A stretch of DNA of 64,000 nt. Source: Pseudomonas triticicola (GTDB lineage: Bacteria; Pseudomonadota; Gammaproteobacteria; Pseudomonadales; Pseudomonadaceae). The notes beneath the pieces are model-generated. The model made no database searches. It was given only the letters and a program-made list of their open reading frames with translations, and had not been told where the DNA came from. The stretch is from the NCBI RefSeq assembly GCF_019145375.1, contig NZ_JAHSTX010000001.1:124001-188000 (forward strand), given 5' to 3'. Below, piece by piece: positions 17,127 through 25,439 of the stretch (position 1 is the stretch's first letter; the number at the start of each line of letters is the position of its first letter). The translations under genes were made by a program, and so were the position numbers.

Positions 17127-17999
17127 TTGAATTTCAGCAGCGACAGCATCGAATTATTTCTCGCGGTGATCGAGCGCGGCTCGTTTTCCGCTGCGGCGCG
17201 GCAGTTGGGCAAGGTGCCGTCGGCAGTAAGCATGGGCATCGCCAACCTTGAGGCCGAGCTCGGTTATGCGTTGTTTGATCGCAGTCATCGCGAGCCGCAA
17301 CCCACGGCGATGGCCCAGTCACTGGTGCCCCACGCGCGACTGATCGCCGAGCAGCTCAAGCAGCTGCAAGTGCACGCGGTGGAGCTGTCGCTGGGGCTGG
17401 AAAGCAGGTTGTCGATCGGAGTGGTTGCGGACGTTGATCGGCGGCGCTTGCTGGCAGCGATCAAGGTGATTGCCGAGCGGCATCCGTTGCTCGACATCGA
17501 AGTGCTGACTGCGCCGCAGGATGATGTGCTGGCGATGTTGCACACTGGCCGGGTCAGCATGTGTCTGGCGTTTGCCGGTTTGAGCGTGAATGCGCTGGAG
17601 CGGTTTCAGTTCGTCGGCAGCGAACGCATGATCGCCACGCTGGCGGCGGACAGCCCGTTGTTGCAGGGGCGCGATGTGTTTCTCGAAGATCTGGTGCAGG
17701 TGCGGCAGATCATCGTCGCCAGCCGCGACTTGCCGATCAGCGAGACGCGGCCATTGGTGGCTGAATCCTACTGGCGCACGGACAATCTTGAGACGGCAAT
17801 GGAAATGGTCGAAGCGGGATTGGGCTGGGGTAATTTTCCGCTGTCGGTGGTACAGCCGTGGCTGGACGCGGGACGTTTGAAACGGCTGAATTTTCGCAAC
17901 ATCGAAAATGGCCTGGTGCTGCCGGTGCACGCGGTGTGGCTCAAGAGCCAGCCCTTGCAAAAGGGTGCGCAGGCCCTGGTTGACCTGCTCAGCCATTGA
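17127..17999 (+). CDS. LysR family regulator, divergent from the PACE gene
   Basis: A 290-residue regulator: winged helix-turn-helix at residues 1-60 (SIELFLAVIERGSFSAAARQLGKVPSAVSMGIANLEAELGYALFDR) and a periplasmic-binding-protein-like effector domain. I chose the TTG codon at 17127 (giving MNFSSDSIELFL) because AGGTGAGG lies directly before it and MNF..SIELFL is the usual start of this regulator group; GTG at 17118 in the same frame is the alternative. The unusual VPSAVSM recognition helix is shared by LysR proteins next to PACE transporters. It probably controls the divergent efflux gene in response to an amine or biocide. Confidence 0.87.
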   Translation: MNFSSDSIELFLAVIERGSFSAAARQLGKVPSAVSMGIANLEAELGYALFDRSHREPQPTAMAQSLVPHARLIAEQLKQLQVHAVELSLGLESRLSIGVVADVDRRRLLAAIKVIAERHPLLDIEVLTAPQDDVLAMLHTGRVSMCLAFAGLSVNALERFQFVGSERMIATLAADSPLLQGRDVFLEDLVQVRQIIVASRDLPISETRPLVAESYWRTDNLETAMEMVEAGLGWGNFPLSVVQPWLDAGRLKRLNFRNIENGLVLPVHAVWLKSQPLQKGAQALVDLLSH

Positions 18000-18016
18000 A
18001 TTTGGTAGAGATCCCC

Positions 18017-18105
18017 TGTGGGAGCGAGCCTGCTCGCGAAGGCGTCGTGTCGGCTGCATCAATGCTGACTGACCCACCGCTTTCGCGAGCAGGCTCGCTC
18101 CCACA
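18017..18105. repeat. REP pair, GTGGGAGCGAGCCTGCTCGCGA family
   Basis: Inverted pair of the REP sequence with a spacer that also contains GTCGTGTC and GCATCAATGCTGACTGACCC, a spacer almost identical to the pair at 21434-21522, which suggests recent copying. Confidence 0.93.
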
Positions 18106-18138
18106 AGGGTTGTGTTTCAACTCAGCATTTGTGAAGGG

Positions 18139-19170
18139 TCAGGTACTCTCGCGCACCTTCAGCTCAAACCCCATATCCTCCACCGGCCGCGCCACTTTGT
18201 TACCCGCCATCAACGTCAGCATCTGCTCCGCAGCGCGCCGGCCGATCGCCTCGCGCGGGGTGTTGATGCTGCTCAGGCGCGGCACCATGTGTTCGGACAT
18301 CGGCAAGTCGTTGAAACCGAGAATCGCCACTTGCTCGGGAATCTTGATGCCGTTACGCAAGGCTTCCAGCAGCGCGCCTTGGGCCAGGTCATCGTTGCCA
18401 AAGAAGATCGCATCGACGTCCGGATGCGCCGCCAGCAATTGCAGGAACAGCTCGCCGCCCAAGCCCACCGACGAAGCACGCGGTGTCAGCACTTCCAGAT
18501 CCGGGTCGTAACGGCCCGCCTTCTGCAACGCCTTGCGGAAACCCTCACCACGCAACAACGTGCGCTGGTCCAGCTGCGCACCAATGTAAGCCAGACGTTT
18601 ACGCCCGCGAGACAGAAGGTGTTCGGCGGCAGTTTCCCCCGCGCTCAACTGCGAGAAACCCACGCAATTGACTCCTGCAGCACTGTCCAGCTCCATCATG
18701 TACACGCAGGGAATGTTGCTGGCCTCGATCATCCGCCGCGAACTTTCCGTGCGATCAAAACCGGTCAGCAAAAAGCCGCGCGGCTGATAAGCCATGTAGT
18801 TGCGCAGCAGATTTTCTTCTTCATCGCGCGAGTAGTGGAAGTTGCCGATCAGCACTTCGAAGCCCTTGGGCGTCAGCACCCGATGAATGGCTTCCAGCGT
18901 GTCGATGAACAGCAGGTTGGACAGCGATGGCACCAGCACCACCACCGAATGGCTCTGCGCCGAGGCCAAAGCACGGGCGGCAGGGTTGACCACATAGTTG
19001 AGTTCGAGCGCGGCTTTCTGCACTTTTTCCACCAGTTCGGTGGCTACCGTGCTCACCCCGCGCAAGGCGCGCGAGGCAGTGATCGGGCTGACGCCGGCCA
19101 GGCGGGCTACTTCATTAAGGGTCGGACGGCCGGTGGTGCGGGTATTTTTATCGTTCTTGGGGGAGGTCAT
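18139..19170 (-). CDS. gntR: Gluconate-responsive LacI-family repressor GntR
   Basis: A 343-residue repressor with a LacI-type helix-turn-helix (PTLNEVARLAGVSPITASRALRG, about 16-40) and a type I periplasmic-binding-protein core. It is divergent from gntK-gntT. In P. aeruginosa GntR represses gntR itself and gntP, with gluconate or 6-phosphogluconate as inducer, through the site AC-N-AAG-N-TAGCGCT. A perfect match is present at 19200-19213, between this gene and its promoter, so self-repression is very likely. The start is taken as ATG 19170; no clear ribosome binding site is visible there. Confidence 0.92.
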   Translation of the reverse strand: MTSPKNDKNTRTTGRPTLNEVARLAGVSPITASRALRGVSTVATELVEKVQKAALELNYVVNPAARALASAQSHSVVVLVPSLSNLLFIDTLEAIHRVLTPKGFEVLIGNFHYSRDEEENLLRNYMAYQPRGFLLTGFDRTESSRRMIEASNIPCVYMMELDSAAGVNCVGFSQLSAGETAAEHLLSRGRKRLAYIGAQLDQRTLLRGEGFRKALQKAGRYDPDLEVLTPRASSVGLGGELFLQLLAAHPDVDAIFFGNDDLAQGALLEALRNGIKIPEQVAILGFNDLPMSEHMVPRLSSINTPREAIGRRAAEQMLTLMAGNKVARPVEDMGFELKVREST

Positions 19171-19199
19171 CGGGCGGCTTGCCAAACAAAAATCAAGGC

Positions 19200-19213
19200 A
19201 CTAAGGTAGCGCT
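19200..19213 (+). promoter_or_regulatory. GntR operator 1 (gntR proximal)
   Basis: ACTAAGGTAGCGCT matches the published P. aeruginosa GntR site AC-N-AAG-N-TAGCGCT at every fixed position. It lies 30 bp upstream of the gntR start. Confidence 0.8.
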
Positions 19214-19351
19214 GTCCTGATGCAGCTGCAAATGCGTGAGCGCGGTCCTGCCTGATCAGTGCTCTTTGGCGTTAGGAACAAACCTGCTGCAACCCAAAAA
19301 AACGACAAGAAGGCGTCGGCAACTTCTGCCTGTGCACTAGAGTCATAGCTA

Positions 19352-19369
19352 GCAAAGGTAGCGCTGTCT
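19352..19369 (+). promoter_or_regulatory. GntR operator 2 (gntK proximal)
   Basis: GCAAAGGTAGCGCTGTC repeats the core AAAGGTAGCGCTGTC of operator 1 and ends 18 bp before the gntK start, so a bound repressor would block gntK transcription or translation start. Confidence 0.75.
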
Positions 19370-19386
19370 GCGCGCTGAGGTGTTAT

Positions 19387-19920
19387 ATGAGTCATCCCAT
19401 CACCGCCCTGGTCATCATGGGCGTTGCCGGTTGCGGCAAGACGTGCGTCAGCCAGGCCCTGTGCCAATTGAGCGGCGCCACTGCCATTGAAGGCGATACT
19501 TTTCATCCGGCCGCGAACATCGAAAAGATGAGCGCGGGGATCCCCCTGAACGACGAAGACCGCGCTGGCTGGCTTGACAGCCTGTGCGATGAACTGCGTC
19601 GCGTCGATGCCCAAGGCCAACGCCCGGTGTTGACCTGCTCCGCCCTTAAACACAGCTATCGCGAACGTCTGCGCAGTGCCTTGCCGGGCCTGGGTTTCGT
19701 GTTTCTTGAATTGACCCCGGAAGTCGCCGCCGAGCGTGTATCGCACCGCCCGGGCCACTTCATGCCGGCGACGTTGATCGAAAGCCAGTTCGCCACCCTC
19801 GAATCGCCCAAGGGCGAGCCGCTGACTCTGCCGCTCAATGCCTCGATTCACAGCGTCGAAGAGCTGGCCCTGCAGGCTCACGTCTGGTGGCAGGCCAACG
19901 GTCTGAAACAGGCGGTATGA
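19387..19920 (+). CDS. gntK: Gluconokinase
   Basis: A 177-residue shikimate-kinase-fold enzyme that phosphorylates gluconate to 6-phosphogluconate for the Entner-Doudoroff pathway. Walker A motif GVAGCGKT at residues 12-19; then EGDTFHPAANIEKMSAGIPLNDEDRAGWL, the gluconokinase signature, and RVSHRPGHFMPATLIESQFATLE in the lid. Length is normal for the family. The gene is preceded by operator 2 and followed 82 bp later by the gluconate permease, with a third operator-like palindrome in the gap. Confidence 0.95.
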   Translation: MSHPITALVIMGVAGCGKTCVSQALCQLSGATAIEGDTFHPAANIEKMSAGIPLNDEDRAGWLDSLCDELRRVDAQGQRPVLTCSALKHSYRERLRSALPGLGFVFLELTPEVAAERVSHRPGHFMPATLIESQFATLESPKGEPLTLPLNASIHSVEELALQAHVWWQANGLKQAV

Positions 19921-19933
19921 GCATGTTGAAAAA

Positions 19934-19945
19934 GACAGCGCTGTC
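19934..19945 (+). promoter_or_regulatory. GntR operator 3 (gntK-gntT gap)
   Basis: GACAGCGCTGTC is a perfect 12-bp palindrome sharing the AGCGCTGTC core of operators 1 and 2. It allows separate control of the permease gene. Confidence 0.65.
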
Positions 19946-19971
19946 CTCCCGACTTCTGTTCAACCCGCTTT

Positions 19972-19986
19972 AATAACAACAACAAT
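19972..19986 (+). promoter_or_regulatory. Hfq/Crc catabolite-repression site before gntT
   Basis: AATAACAACAACAAT, just upstream of the CCAGGAG ribosome binding site of gntT, repeats the AANAANAA motif bound by Hfq with Crc in pseudomonads. It would repress translation of the permease when preferred carbon sources are present. Confidence 0.6.
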
Positions 19987-20002
19987 CCAGGAGACACCCC
20001 CC

Positions 20003-21355
20003 ATGTTTGGCATGTCCCACGAGACGTTCCTGCTGCTCGATGCGGTGGTCACGGTAATCGGCCTGATTATCCTGATCACCAAATTCAAGATTCACCCGTT
20101 CATAGCCCTGACCATCGCCGCCGCCTTCCTCGGCCTGACTTCCGGCATGCCGATCAACACCATCATCAAGGCGTTCCAGGACGGCTTTGGTGGCGTGCTC
20201 GGTTTTGTCGGCATCATCCTCGCCCTGGGCACCATGCTCGGCAAGATGATGGCCGAATCCGGCGGCGCCGATCAGATTGCCCAGACCCTGATTCGCGCCT
20301 TCGGCAAGGACAAAGTCCAGTGGGCAATGATGTTCGCCGCGTTCCTGGTGGGCATCCCGCTGTTCTTCGAAATCGGCTTCGTGCTGCTGATTCCGCTCGT
20401 GTTCATCGTTGCGCGCCGCACTGGTGTGTCAATCATCAAGATCGGTATCCCATTACTCGCTGGCCTGTCCGCAGTGCACGGCCTGGTACCGCCGCACCCG
20501 GGTCCGCTGCTGGCCATCGGCGTATTCGGCGCTGACATCGGCAAGACCATTCTGTACGGTCTGATCGTCGCACTGCCGACCGCCATCATTGCCGGTCCGA
20601 TCTTCGGTACCTTCATCGCCAAACACATCCCGGGTCACCCGAATCAGGAGCTGGTCGATCAACTGGCCCGGGAAAACGATTCGGCCAACCTGCCGAGCTT
20701 CAGCATCACTCTGGTCACCGTGCTGCTGCCGGTGTTCCTGATGCTGCTGAAAACCTTCGCTGACGTGGCACTGCCGGACGGCAACTTCTTCCGCATCTGG
20801 ATGGACATGATCGGCCACCCGATCTCCGCACTGCTGCTGGCGCTGCTGTTGTCGCTGTACACCTTCGGCTACAAGCAGGGCATCGGTTCCAACCAGATGC
20901 TCAAGTGGCTCGACGCGAGTCTGGCGCCTACCGCTGCGATCATTCTGATCATCGGTGCCGGCGGTGGCTTCAAGCAGATGCTGGTGACCAGCGGCGTGGG
21001 TGACGTGATCGGCCACATGGCGGTCAGCGCACAGATCTCGCCGATCCTGCTGGCCTGGCTGGTAGCGGCGGTGATCCGTATCGCAACCGGTTCGGCCACT
21101 GTGGCGACCATCACTGGCGCCGGCATTGTGGTGCCGGTTGTCGGCATGATTCCGGGCGTCAACCGTGAGCTGCTGGTGCTGGCCACCGGCGCCGGTTCGC
21201 TGATTCTGTCCCACGTCAACGACGCCGGTTTCTGGCTGGTCAAGCAGTACTTCAACATGACCGTGGCCGAAACGTTCAAGACCTGGACGGCGATGGAAAC
21301 CATCCTCTCGGTGGTCGGCCTGGGCTTTATCCTGCTGCTGTCGCTGTTCGTATAA
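20003..21355 (+). CDS. gntT: Gluconate:H+ symporter (GntP family)
   Basis: A 450-residue inner-membrane permease with about 12-14 hydrophobic segments. GntP-family features: FGGVLGFVGIILALGTMLGKMMAESGGADQIAQT in the first third, AVHGLVPPHPGPLLAIG in the middle and SATVATITGAGIVVP and LSHVNDAGFWLVKQYFNMTVAETFKTWT near the end. It imports gluconate, the substrate of the kinase encoded just before it. In pseudomonads it is also named gntP or gnuT. CCAGGAG precedes ATG 20003. Control by GntR (operator 3) and by Hfq/Crc is indicated by the upstream sites. Confidence 0.95.
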   Translation: MFGMSHETFLLLDAVVTVIGLIILITKFKIHPFIALTIAAAFLGLTSGMPINTIIKAFQDGFGGVLGFVGIILALGTMLGKMMAESGGADQIAQTLIRAFGKDKVQWAMMFAAFLVGIPLFFEIGFVLLIPLVFIVARRTGVSIIKIGIPLLAGLSAVHGLVPPHPGPLLAIGVFGADIGKTILYGLIVALPTAIIAGPIFGTFIAKHIPGHPNQELVDQLARENDSANLPSFSITLVTVLLPVFLMLLKTFADVALPDGNFFRIWMDMIGHPISALLLALLLSLYTFGYKQGIGSNQMLKWLDASLAPTAAIILIIGAGGGFKQMLVTSGVGDVIGHMAVSAQISPILLAWLVAAVIRIATGSATVATITGAGIVVPVVGMIPGVNRELLVLATGAGSLILSHVNDAGFWLVKQYFNMTVAETFKTWTAMETILSVVGLGFILLLSLFV

Positions 21356-21373
21356 GCCGCAGTTTGCAGGCAC

Positions 21374-21401
21374 AAAAAAACCGCAGCGATGCGGTTTTTT
21401 T
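21374..21401 (+). terminator. Rho-independent terminator after gntT
   Basis: AAAAAAACCGCA and TGCGGTTTTTTT surround a GCGA tetraloop. The A-run makes it usable in both directions. Confidence 0.93.
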
Positions 21402-21433
21402 GTGTCCTGATTTCACGGTTCACTGAAAGCCAT

Positions 21434-21522
21434 TGTGGGAGCGAGCCTGCTCGCGAAGGCGTCGTGTCAGCTGCATCTATGCTGACTGACCCACCGCTTT
21501 CGCGAGCAGGCTCGCTCCCACA
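21434..21522. repeat. REP pair, GTGGGAGCGAGCCTGCTCGCGA family
   Basis: Inverted REP pair between convergent gntT and alaC. The spacer is nearly the same as that of the pair at 18017-18105. Confidence 0.93.
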
Positions 21523-21533
21523 GGGGACAGGTG

Positions 21534-22751
21534 TCAGGCAGGGGATTTCGGATTGAAACCATCCGCGCGGAACATCCCGCGAATCCCGCGCACGGCCTGA
21601 CGAATCCGATCCTGATTTTCGATCAGGGCAAAGCGCACATGATCATCGCCATATTCACCGAATCCAACCCCCGGCGAGACGCAGACCTTGGCCTCGGCCA
21701 GCAGTTTCTTGGCGAACTCCAGCGAACCCAGATGTGCATACGCCAGGGGAATCTTCGCCCAGACGTACATCGACGCTTTCGGATTCTCGACCATCCAGCC
21801 CAGCTCATGCAGGCCCTTGACCAGCACGTTGCGCCGCTGGCGATACTGCTCGGCGATATCGCGCACGCATTGCTGATCGCCTTCCAGCGCAGCAATCGCC
21901 GCCACTTGCAGCGGGGTGAAGGTGCCGTAGTCGTGGTAGCTCTTGATCCGCGCCAGGGCGCTGACCAGTTCCGGGTTGCCGACCATGAAACCGATGCGCC
22001 AGCCGGCCATGTTGTAGCTCTTGGACAGGGTGAAAAACTCCACCGCAATGTCCTTGGCCCCGGGCACCTGCATGATCGACGGCGCTTTCCAGCCGTCGTA
22101 GACGATGTCGGCGTACGCCAGGTCGTGGATGACCAACACGTCGTATTGCTTGGCCAGGGCGATCACCCGCTCGAAGAAATCCAGCTCCACGCACTGCGCG
22201 GTCGGGTTCGACGGGAAGCCAAGGATCATCATTTTCGGCTTGGGGATCGAGCCGCGAATGGCGCGCTCCAGCTCATCGAAGAAATCCACCCCCGGCACCA
22301 GCGGCACCGAACGCACCTGAGCGCCGGCAATCACTGCGCCGTAGATGTGAATCGGATAGCTCGGGTTCGGCACCAGCACGGTGTCACCCTGATCGAGGGT
22401 TGCCAGCATCAAATGCGCCAGGCCTTCCTTGGAGCCGATGGTGACAATGGCTTCGCTTTCCGGGTCGATATCGACTTCGTAGCGCTGCTTGTACCAGTTG
22501 GAAATTGCCCGGCGCAGGCGCGGAATGCCTTTGGACGTCGAGTAACCGTGGGTGTCTTCACGTTGGGCAACTTGGACGAGTTTTTCGACAATGTGCGGCG
22601 GTGTGGCGCCGTCGGGATTGCCCATGCTCAGGTCGATGATGTCTTCACCACGGCGGCGAGCGGCCATTTTCAGCTCGGCGGTGATGTTGAACACGTAAGG
22701 GGGGAGTCGATCTATGCGCGCAAAGCGGCGCGGCGAACCTTGTTCGGCCAT
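21534..22751 (-). CDS. alaC: Alanine transaminase AlaC-type aminotransferase
   Basis: A 405-residue class I/II PLP aminotransferase. [18 protein letters not shown] near residue 38 and [18 protein letters not shown] (70-87) open the core; NPTAQ at about 182-186, HDLAYADI at 209-216 and the Schiff-base lysine in [14 protein letters not shown] (about residue 244) complete the cofactor site. The sequence resembles E. coli AlaC (YfdZ), which makes alanine from pyruvate and glutamate; pseudomonad copies have also been annotated as glutamate-pyruvate transaminases. Start ATG 22751. It is divergent from the LysE-family exporter gene, an arrangement consistent with amino-acid homeostasis. Confidence 0.88.
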   Translation of the reverse strand: MAEQGSPRRFARIDRLPPYVFNITAELKMAARRRGEDIIDLSMGNPDGATPPHIVEKLVQVAQREDTHGYSTSKGIPRLRRAISNWYKQRYEVDIDPESEAIVTIGSKEGLAHLMLATLDQGDTVLVPNPSYPIHIYGAVIAGAQVRSVPLVPGVDFFDELERAIRGSIPKPKMMILGFPSNPTAQCVELDFFERVIALAKQYDVLVIHDLAYADIVYDGWKAPSIMQVPGAKDIAVEFFTLSKSYNMAGWRIGFMVGNPELVSALARIKSYHDYGTFTPLQVAAIAALEGDQQCVRDIAEQYRQRRNVLVKGLHELGWMVENPKASMYVWAKIPLAYAHLGSLEFAKKLLAEAKVCVSPGVGFGEYGDDHVRFALIENQDRIRQAVRGIRGMFRADGFNPKSPA

Positions 22752-22889
22752 TGTTGCCTCGGATAACGTAAGCGCCCGGAACCGTCCGAGCGACGCTGGT
22801 CACTGCGGTGACCTGTGGCGGAAGATAAGGGCAGTGATGGCATACTGTCCAGCGCGCTTGTAAACATTTTTTTCAAGGAAAATCGGTCA

Positions 22890-23552
22890 ATGGAATTCAC
22901 CAGCGGCTTCTTGCTGAGCCTTTCGCTGTGCCTGGATATCGGCGTAGCCAACATCGCGATGATCACCCTGGCCATGCAGCGCGGCTACTTTCAGGGCTTC
23001 GCCCTGGGCCTGGGCACTTGCGTCGGTGACCTGATCTACGCGGTGCTGGCACTGGCCGGCATGACCGTTCTGCTGCAATACGAAAGCGTGCGCTGGGTGC
23101 TATGGATTGGCGGTTCGGCGCTGCTGATCTACTTCGCGGCGAAGATGATTTATTCGGCAATTCACCACGAAGCGCTGCTGGCGGAAACGGCGGAAGTGGG
23201 GCAGAACTCCCATCGCAAGGAATTCTTTCGCGGCATCTTCCTCGCCATGTCGTCGCCGAGTGCGATTCTCTGGTTTGCTGCGGTTGGCGGCACGTTGATC
23301 GCCCGATCCGGTGGCGGTGGTCCGTTGAGTTCGGCACTGTTTCTCGGTGGTTTTCTCTGCGCCGGGCTGCTGTGGTCGGCCGGTCTGTGCTTCGCGGCAA
23401 GCCACGGCGGCAAACTGCTGGGCGACAAGCTTCTGCGCTACTCCTATCTGGCATCGGCGGCGATCTTCTGCTATTTCGCGGTGTACGTGATTGTTTCTGG
23501 TTACAACGAGTTTGTCGGCTCGGGCGCCGTCGAGCAGTTGCACTCGCTGTAA
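22890..23552 (+). CDS. LysE/RhtB family exporter
   Basis: A 220-residue inner-membrane protein with five or six hydrophobic segments. The N-terminus MEFTSGFLLSLSLCLDIGVANIAMITLAMQRGYFQGFALGLGTCVGDLIYAVLALAGMTVLL follows the LysE/RhtB pattern (GPxxxxxxxxxxxxGxxxGxxxxxGxxxGD), though the usual GP is DIG here. AAGGAA lies nine bases before ATG 22890; the frame is open further upstream but without family similarity. Amino-acid or small-metabolite efflux is inferred. It is divergent from alaC across 138 bp. Confidence 0.87.
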   Translation: MEFTSGFLLSLSLCLDIGVANIAMITLAMQRGYFQGFALGLGTCVGDLIYAVLALAGMTVLLQYESVRWVLWIGGSALLIYFAAKMIYSAIHHEALLAETAEVGQNSHRKEFFRGIFLAMSSPSAILWFAAVGGTLIARSGGGGPLSSALFLGGFLCAGLLWSAGLCFAASHGGKLLGDKLLRYSYLASAAIFCYFAVYVIVSGYNEFVGSGAVEQLHSL

Positions 23553-23621
23553 ACGTGCGAAACGGGTCGGGCTTTCTATACTCCCAGCCGAATCCACTTT
23601 TCCGTTCTGAGGAGTCGCGTC

Positions 23622-24107
23622 ATGGATGAACAACTACGCGTCGAGATAGCCGAGCCTCGCTTCGAACACGGGCAATTTCTGCTGATTGCCGGTTTCGGCG
23701 GGCGATTCACTCAGGAGACCACCGAAGACATTCCCGCGTTGTGGGAAAAACTGATCCCGCACTTGGGAAAAATCCCCGCACAAGTCAATGAAGTGACCTA
23801 CGGCGTTTGCTGCAATGCGGATGGCGAGGGCGGTTTCGAATACATCGCCGGGGTGCAGATCGACAAGCTCGACGACCTGCCGGAAAAGTACCGCTGGGTT
23901 GAAATCCAGCCGCAGAAATATGCGGTGTTTGAGCACAAAGGGCCACTGGCGCAACTCCCTGACACCTTCCAGTACATCTGGAACACTTGGCTGCCGCAGT
24001 CCGGCCACGATGCGGCGGACGCCCCGGAATTCGAGCGCTACAGCGAGGATTACAACCCGAAACTCAATACCGGCACGCTGGAGATCTGGCTGCCGATCAA
24101 GGCCTGA
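23622..24107 (+). CDS. GyrI-like effector-binding domain protein
   Basis: A 161-residue stand-alone ligand-binding domain of the GyrI/SOUL-like fold (AraC_E_bind, Cass2). FLLIAGFGGRFT near the start is the first strand; IPALWEKLIPHLGKIP and YGVCCNADGEGGFEYIAGVQIDKLDDLPEKYRWVEIQPQKYAVFEHKGPLAQLPDTFQYIWNTWLPQS follow the family pattern, with the conserved Glu in GGFEYIAG. There is no DNA-binding domain. Relatives act as drug-binding or DNA-gyrase-inhibitor-like proteins; the role here is unknown. TGAGGAG precedes ATG 23622. Confidence 0.85.
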   Translation: MDEQLRVEIAEPRFEHGQFLLIAGFGGRFTQETTEDIPALWEKLIPHLGKIPAQVNEVTYGVCCNADGEGGFEYIAGVQIDKLDDLPEKYRWVEIQPQKYAVFEHKGPLAQLPDTFQYIWNTWLPQSGHDAADAPEFERYSEDYNPKLNTGTLEIWLPIKA

Positions 24108-24195
24108 GCGGCGTAACAATCGAGGCGGAGCATGTCCGCCCCGTTGGTTCTGCATTATGCTGGCGGGCCTTGTTTCCACAGATTTTTGAGCTGCC

Positions 24196-24684
24196 ATGAA
24201 CACCGTGATCCGCAACGTCAGCGCCGCCGACCTCGACCGCTGCTACGCCATCGAAACCGTCGCCTATGAAGGCGACGAAGCCGCCACCCGCGAAAAGATC
24301 GCCACGCGCATCGCCACCTGGCCGGACGGCTTCATCGTCGCCGAGGTGGACGGTGTGGTCGCCGGTTTCATCAATTCCGGCGCGGCGTTCGACGTGCAGA
24401 TGTCCGACGAAGCCTTCAAGGAGCTGATCGGCCACGACCCGAAAGGGCCGAACGTGGTGATCATGTCGGTGGTGGTGCACCCGGATTACCAAGGGCAGGG
24501 CCTGGCCAAGCGCCTGCTCGGCGAATTCATCGAACGCATGCGCGCCATGGACAAAGCGACGATTCACCTGATGTGCAAAGAGCAGCACATTGTGCTGTAT
24601 GCCGGCTTTGGCTTTGCCTACATCAAACCGTCGGAGTCGGATCACGGCGGGATGGCATGGCACGAAATGATCCTGACCCTCTGA
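24196..24684 (+). CDS. GNAT family N-acetyltransferase
   Basis: A 162-residue acetyltransferase of the arylalkylamine-type subgroup. VIMSVVVHPDYQGQGLAKRLLGEFIERM (about 91-118) contains the acetyl-CoA pyrophosphate loop QGQGLA, and HLMCKEQHIVLYAGFGFAYIKPSESDHGG the motif-B region with the conserved YxxxGF. Substrate unknown, perhaps an amine. It follows the GyrI-like gene by 88 bp in the same direction and may share its transcript. Confidence 0.86.
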   Translation: MNTVIRNVSAADLDRCYAIETVAYEGDEAATREKIATRIATWPDGFIVAEVDGVVAGFINSGAAFDVQMSDEAFKELIGHDPKGPNVVIMSVVVHPDYQGQGLAKRLLGEFIERMRAMDKATIHLMCKEQHIVLYAGFGFAYIKPSESDHGGMAWHEMILTL

Positions 24685-24698
24685 ACTTCAATCAAAAC

Positions 24699-24786
24699 TG
24701 TGGGAGCGAGCCTGCTCGCGAAAGCGGTATTTCAGCTAAGCAAGTGTCGACTGACACGACGCCTTCGCGAGCAGGCTCGCTCCCAC
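24699..24786. repeat. REP pair, GTGGGAGCGAGCCTGCTCGCGA family
   Basis: Inverted REP pair between the convergent GNAT and PPOX-type genes. Confidence 0.93.
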
Positions 24787-24815
24787 AGGGTTTTGAGGTG
24801 TCTGTAGTTGCGCGG

Positions 24816-25421
24816 TTAGTAAAGGCTTTCACGCACCCGTTTCGGCGCTTCCCGATCGTAGGTGTCGGCGTCGAACTGGCCGTCATTCAGGCGCTTGTGA
24901 AATGCGCCAGCAGATGGCAAGGCCGAGCGCGGCAGGTGCGTTTCGGGATTCCACGCATCCGAGCGGACAAAGGCTTTCGAGCAGTGAAAAAAAGCCGCGT
25001 CCACCGTCACCAGCAACACAGTTTTCGCCGGTTTGCCATTCACCGCGAAACTCCCCAGCAACGCTGGTTCATCGCTGATCAGGGCCGTGCCATTGACCCG
25101 CAATGTTTCGCCGATCCCGGGAATGATGAACAGCAGCGACACCCGCGAATCGTGCAGCACATTGCGCAAGGTATCGATGCGGTTGTTGCCCGGGCGATCC
25201 GGCAGGGCCAACGTGTTTTGATCAATGATCCGAACAAACCCCGGCGCATCACCGCGCGGCGAGTTATCGAGGCCATCGGTCCCCACCGAGCTGACGATCA
25301 CTAGCGGCGACAGGCGCACCATCGCCTGATAATCCTCGTTGAGAAAGCCGATCTGCTTGCGCACGGCGCGTTCGTGGGGCCGGCCGTAAATGGCCTCCAA
25401 TGCTTCTATCGAATCGATCAT
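24816..25421 (-). CDS. FMN-dependent PPOX-type flavoprotein (MSMEG_1061-like)
   Basis: A 201-residue split-barrel flavin protein. SPLVIVSSVGTDGLDNSPRGDAPGFVRI (about 38-65) and LALPDRPGNNRIDTLRNVLHDSRVSLLFIIPGIGETLRVNGTALI (about 72-115) are the pyridoxamine-phosphate-oxidase-like core; the DxRPGNNR loop is characteristic of the MSMEG_1061 subgroup. These proteins bind FMN or F420 and reduce unknown substrates. GAGGGATAAACG precedes ATG 25421. It lies 18 bp downstream of a GNAT gene and is probably co-transcribed with it. Confidence 0.86.
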   Translation of the reverse strand: MIDSIEALEAIYGRPHERAVRKQIGFLNEDYQAMVRLSPLVIVSSVGTDGLDNSPRGDAPGFVRIIDQNTLALPDRPGNNRIDTLRNVLHDSRVSLLFIIPGIGETLRVNGTALISDEPALLGSFAVNGKPAKTVLLVTVDAAFFHCSKAFVRSDAWNPETHLPRSALPSAGAFHKRLNDGQFDADTYDREAPKRVRESLY

Positions 25422-25439
25422 CGTTTATCCCTCTACGAT

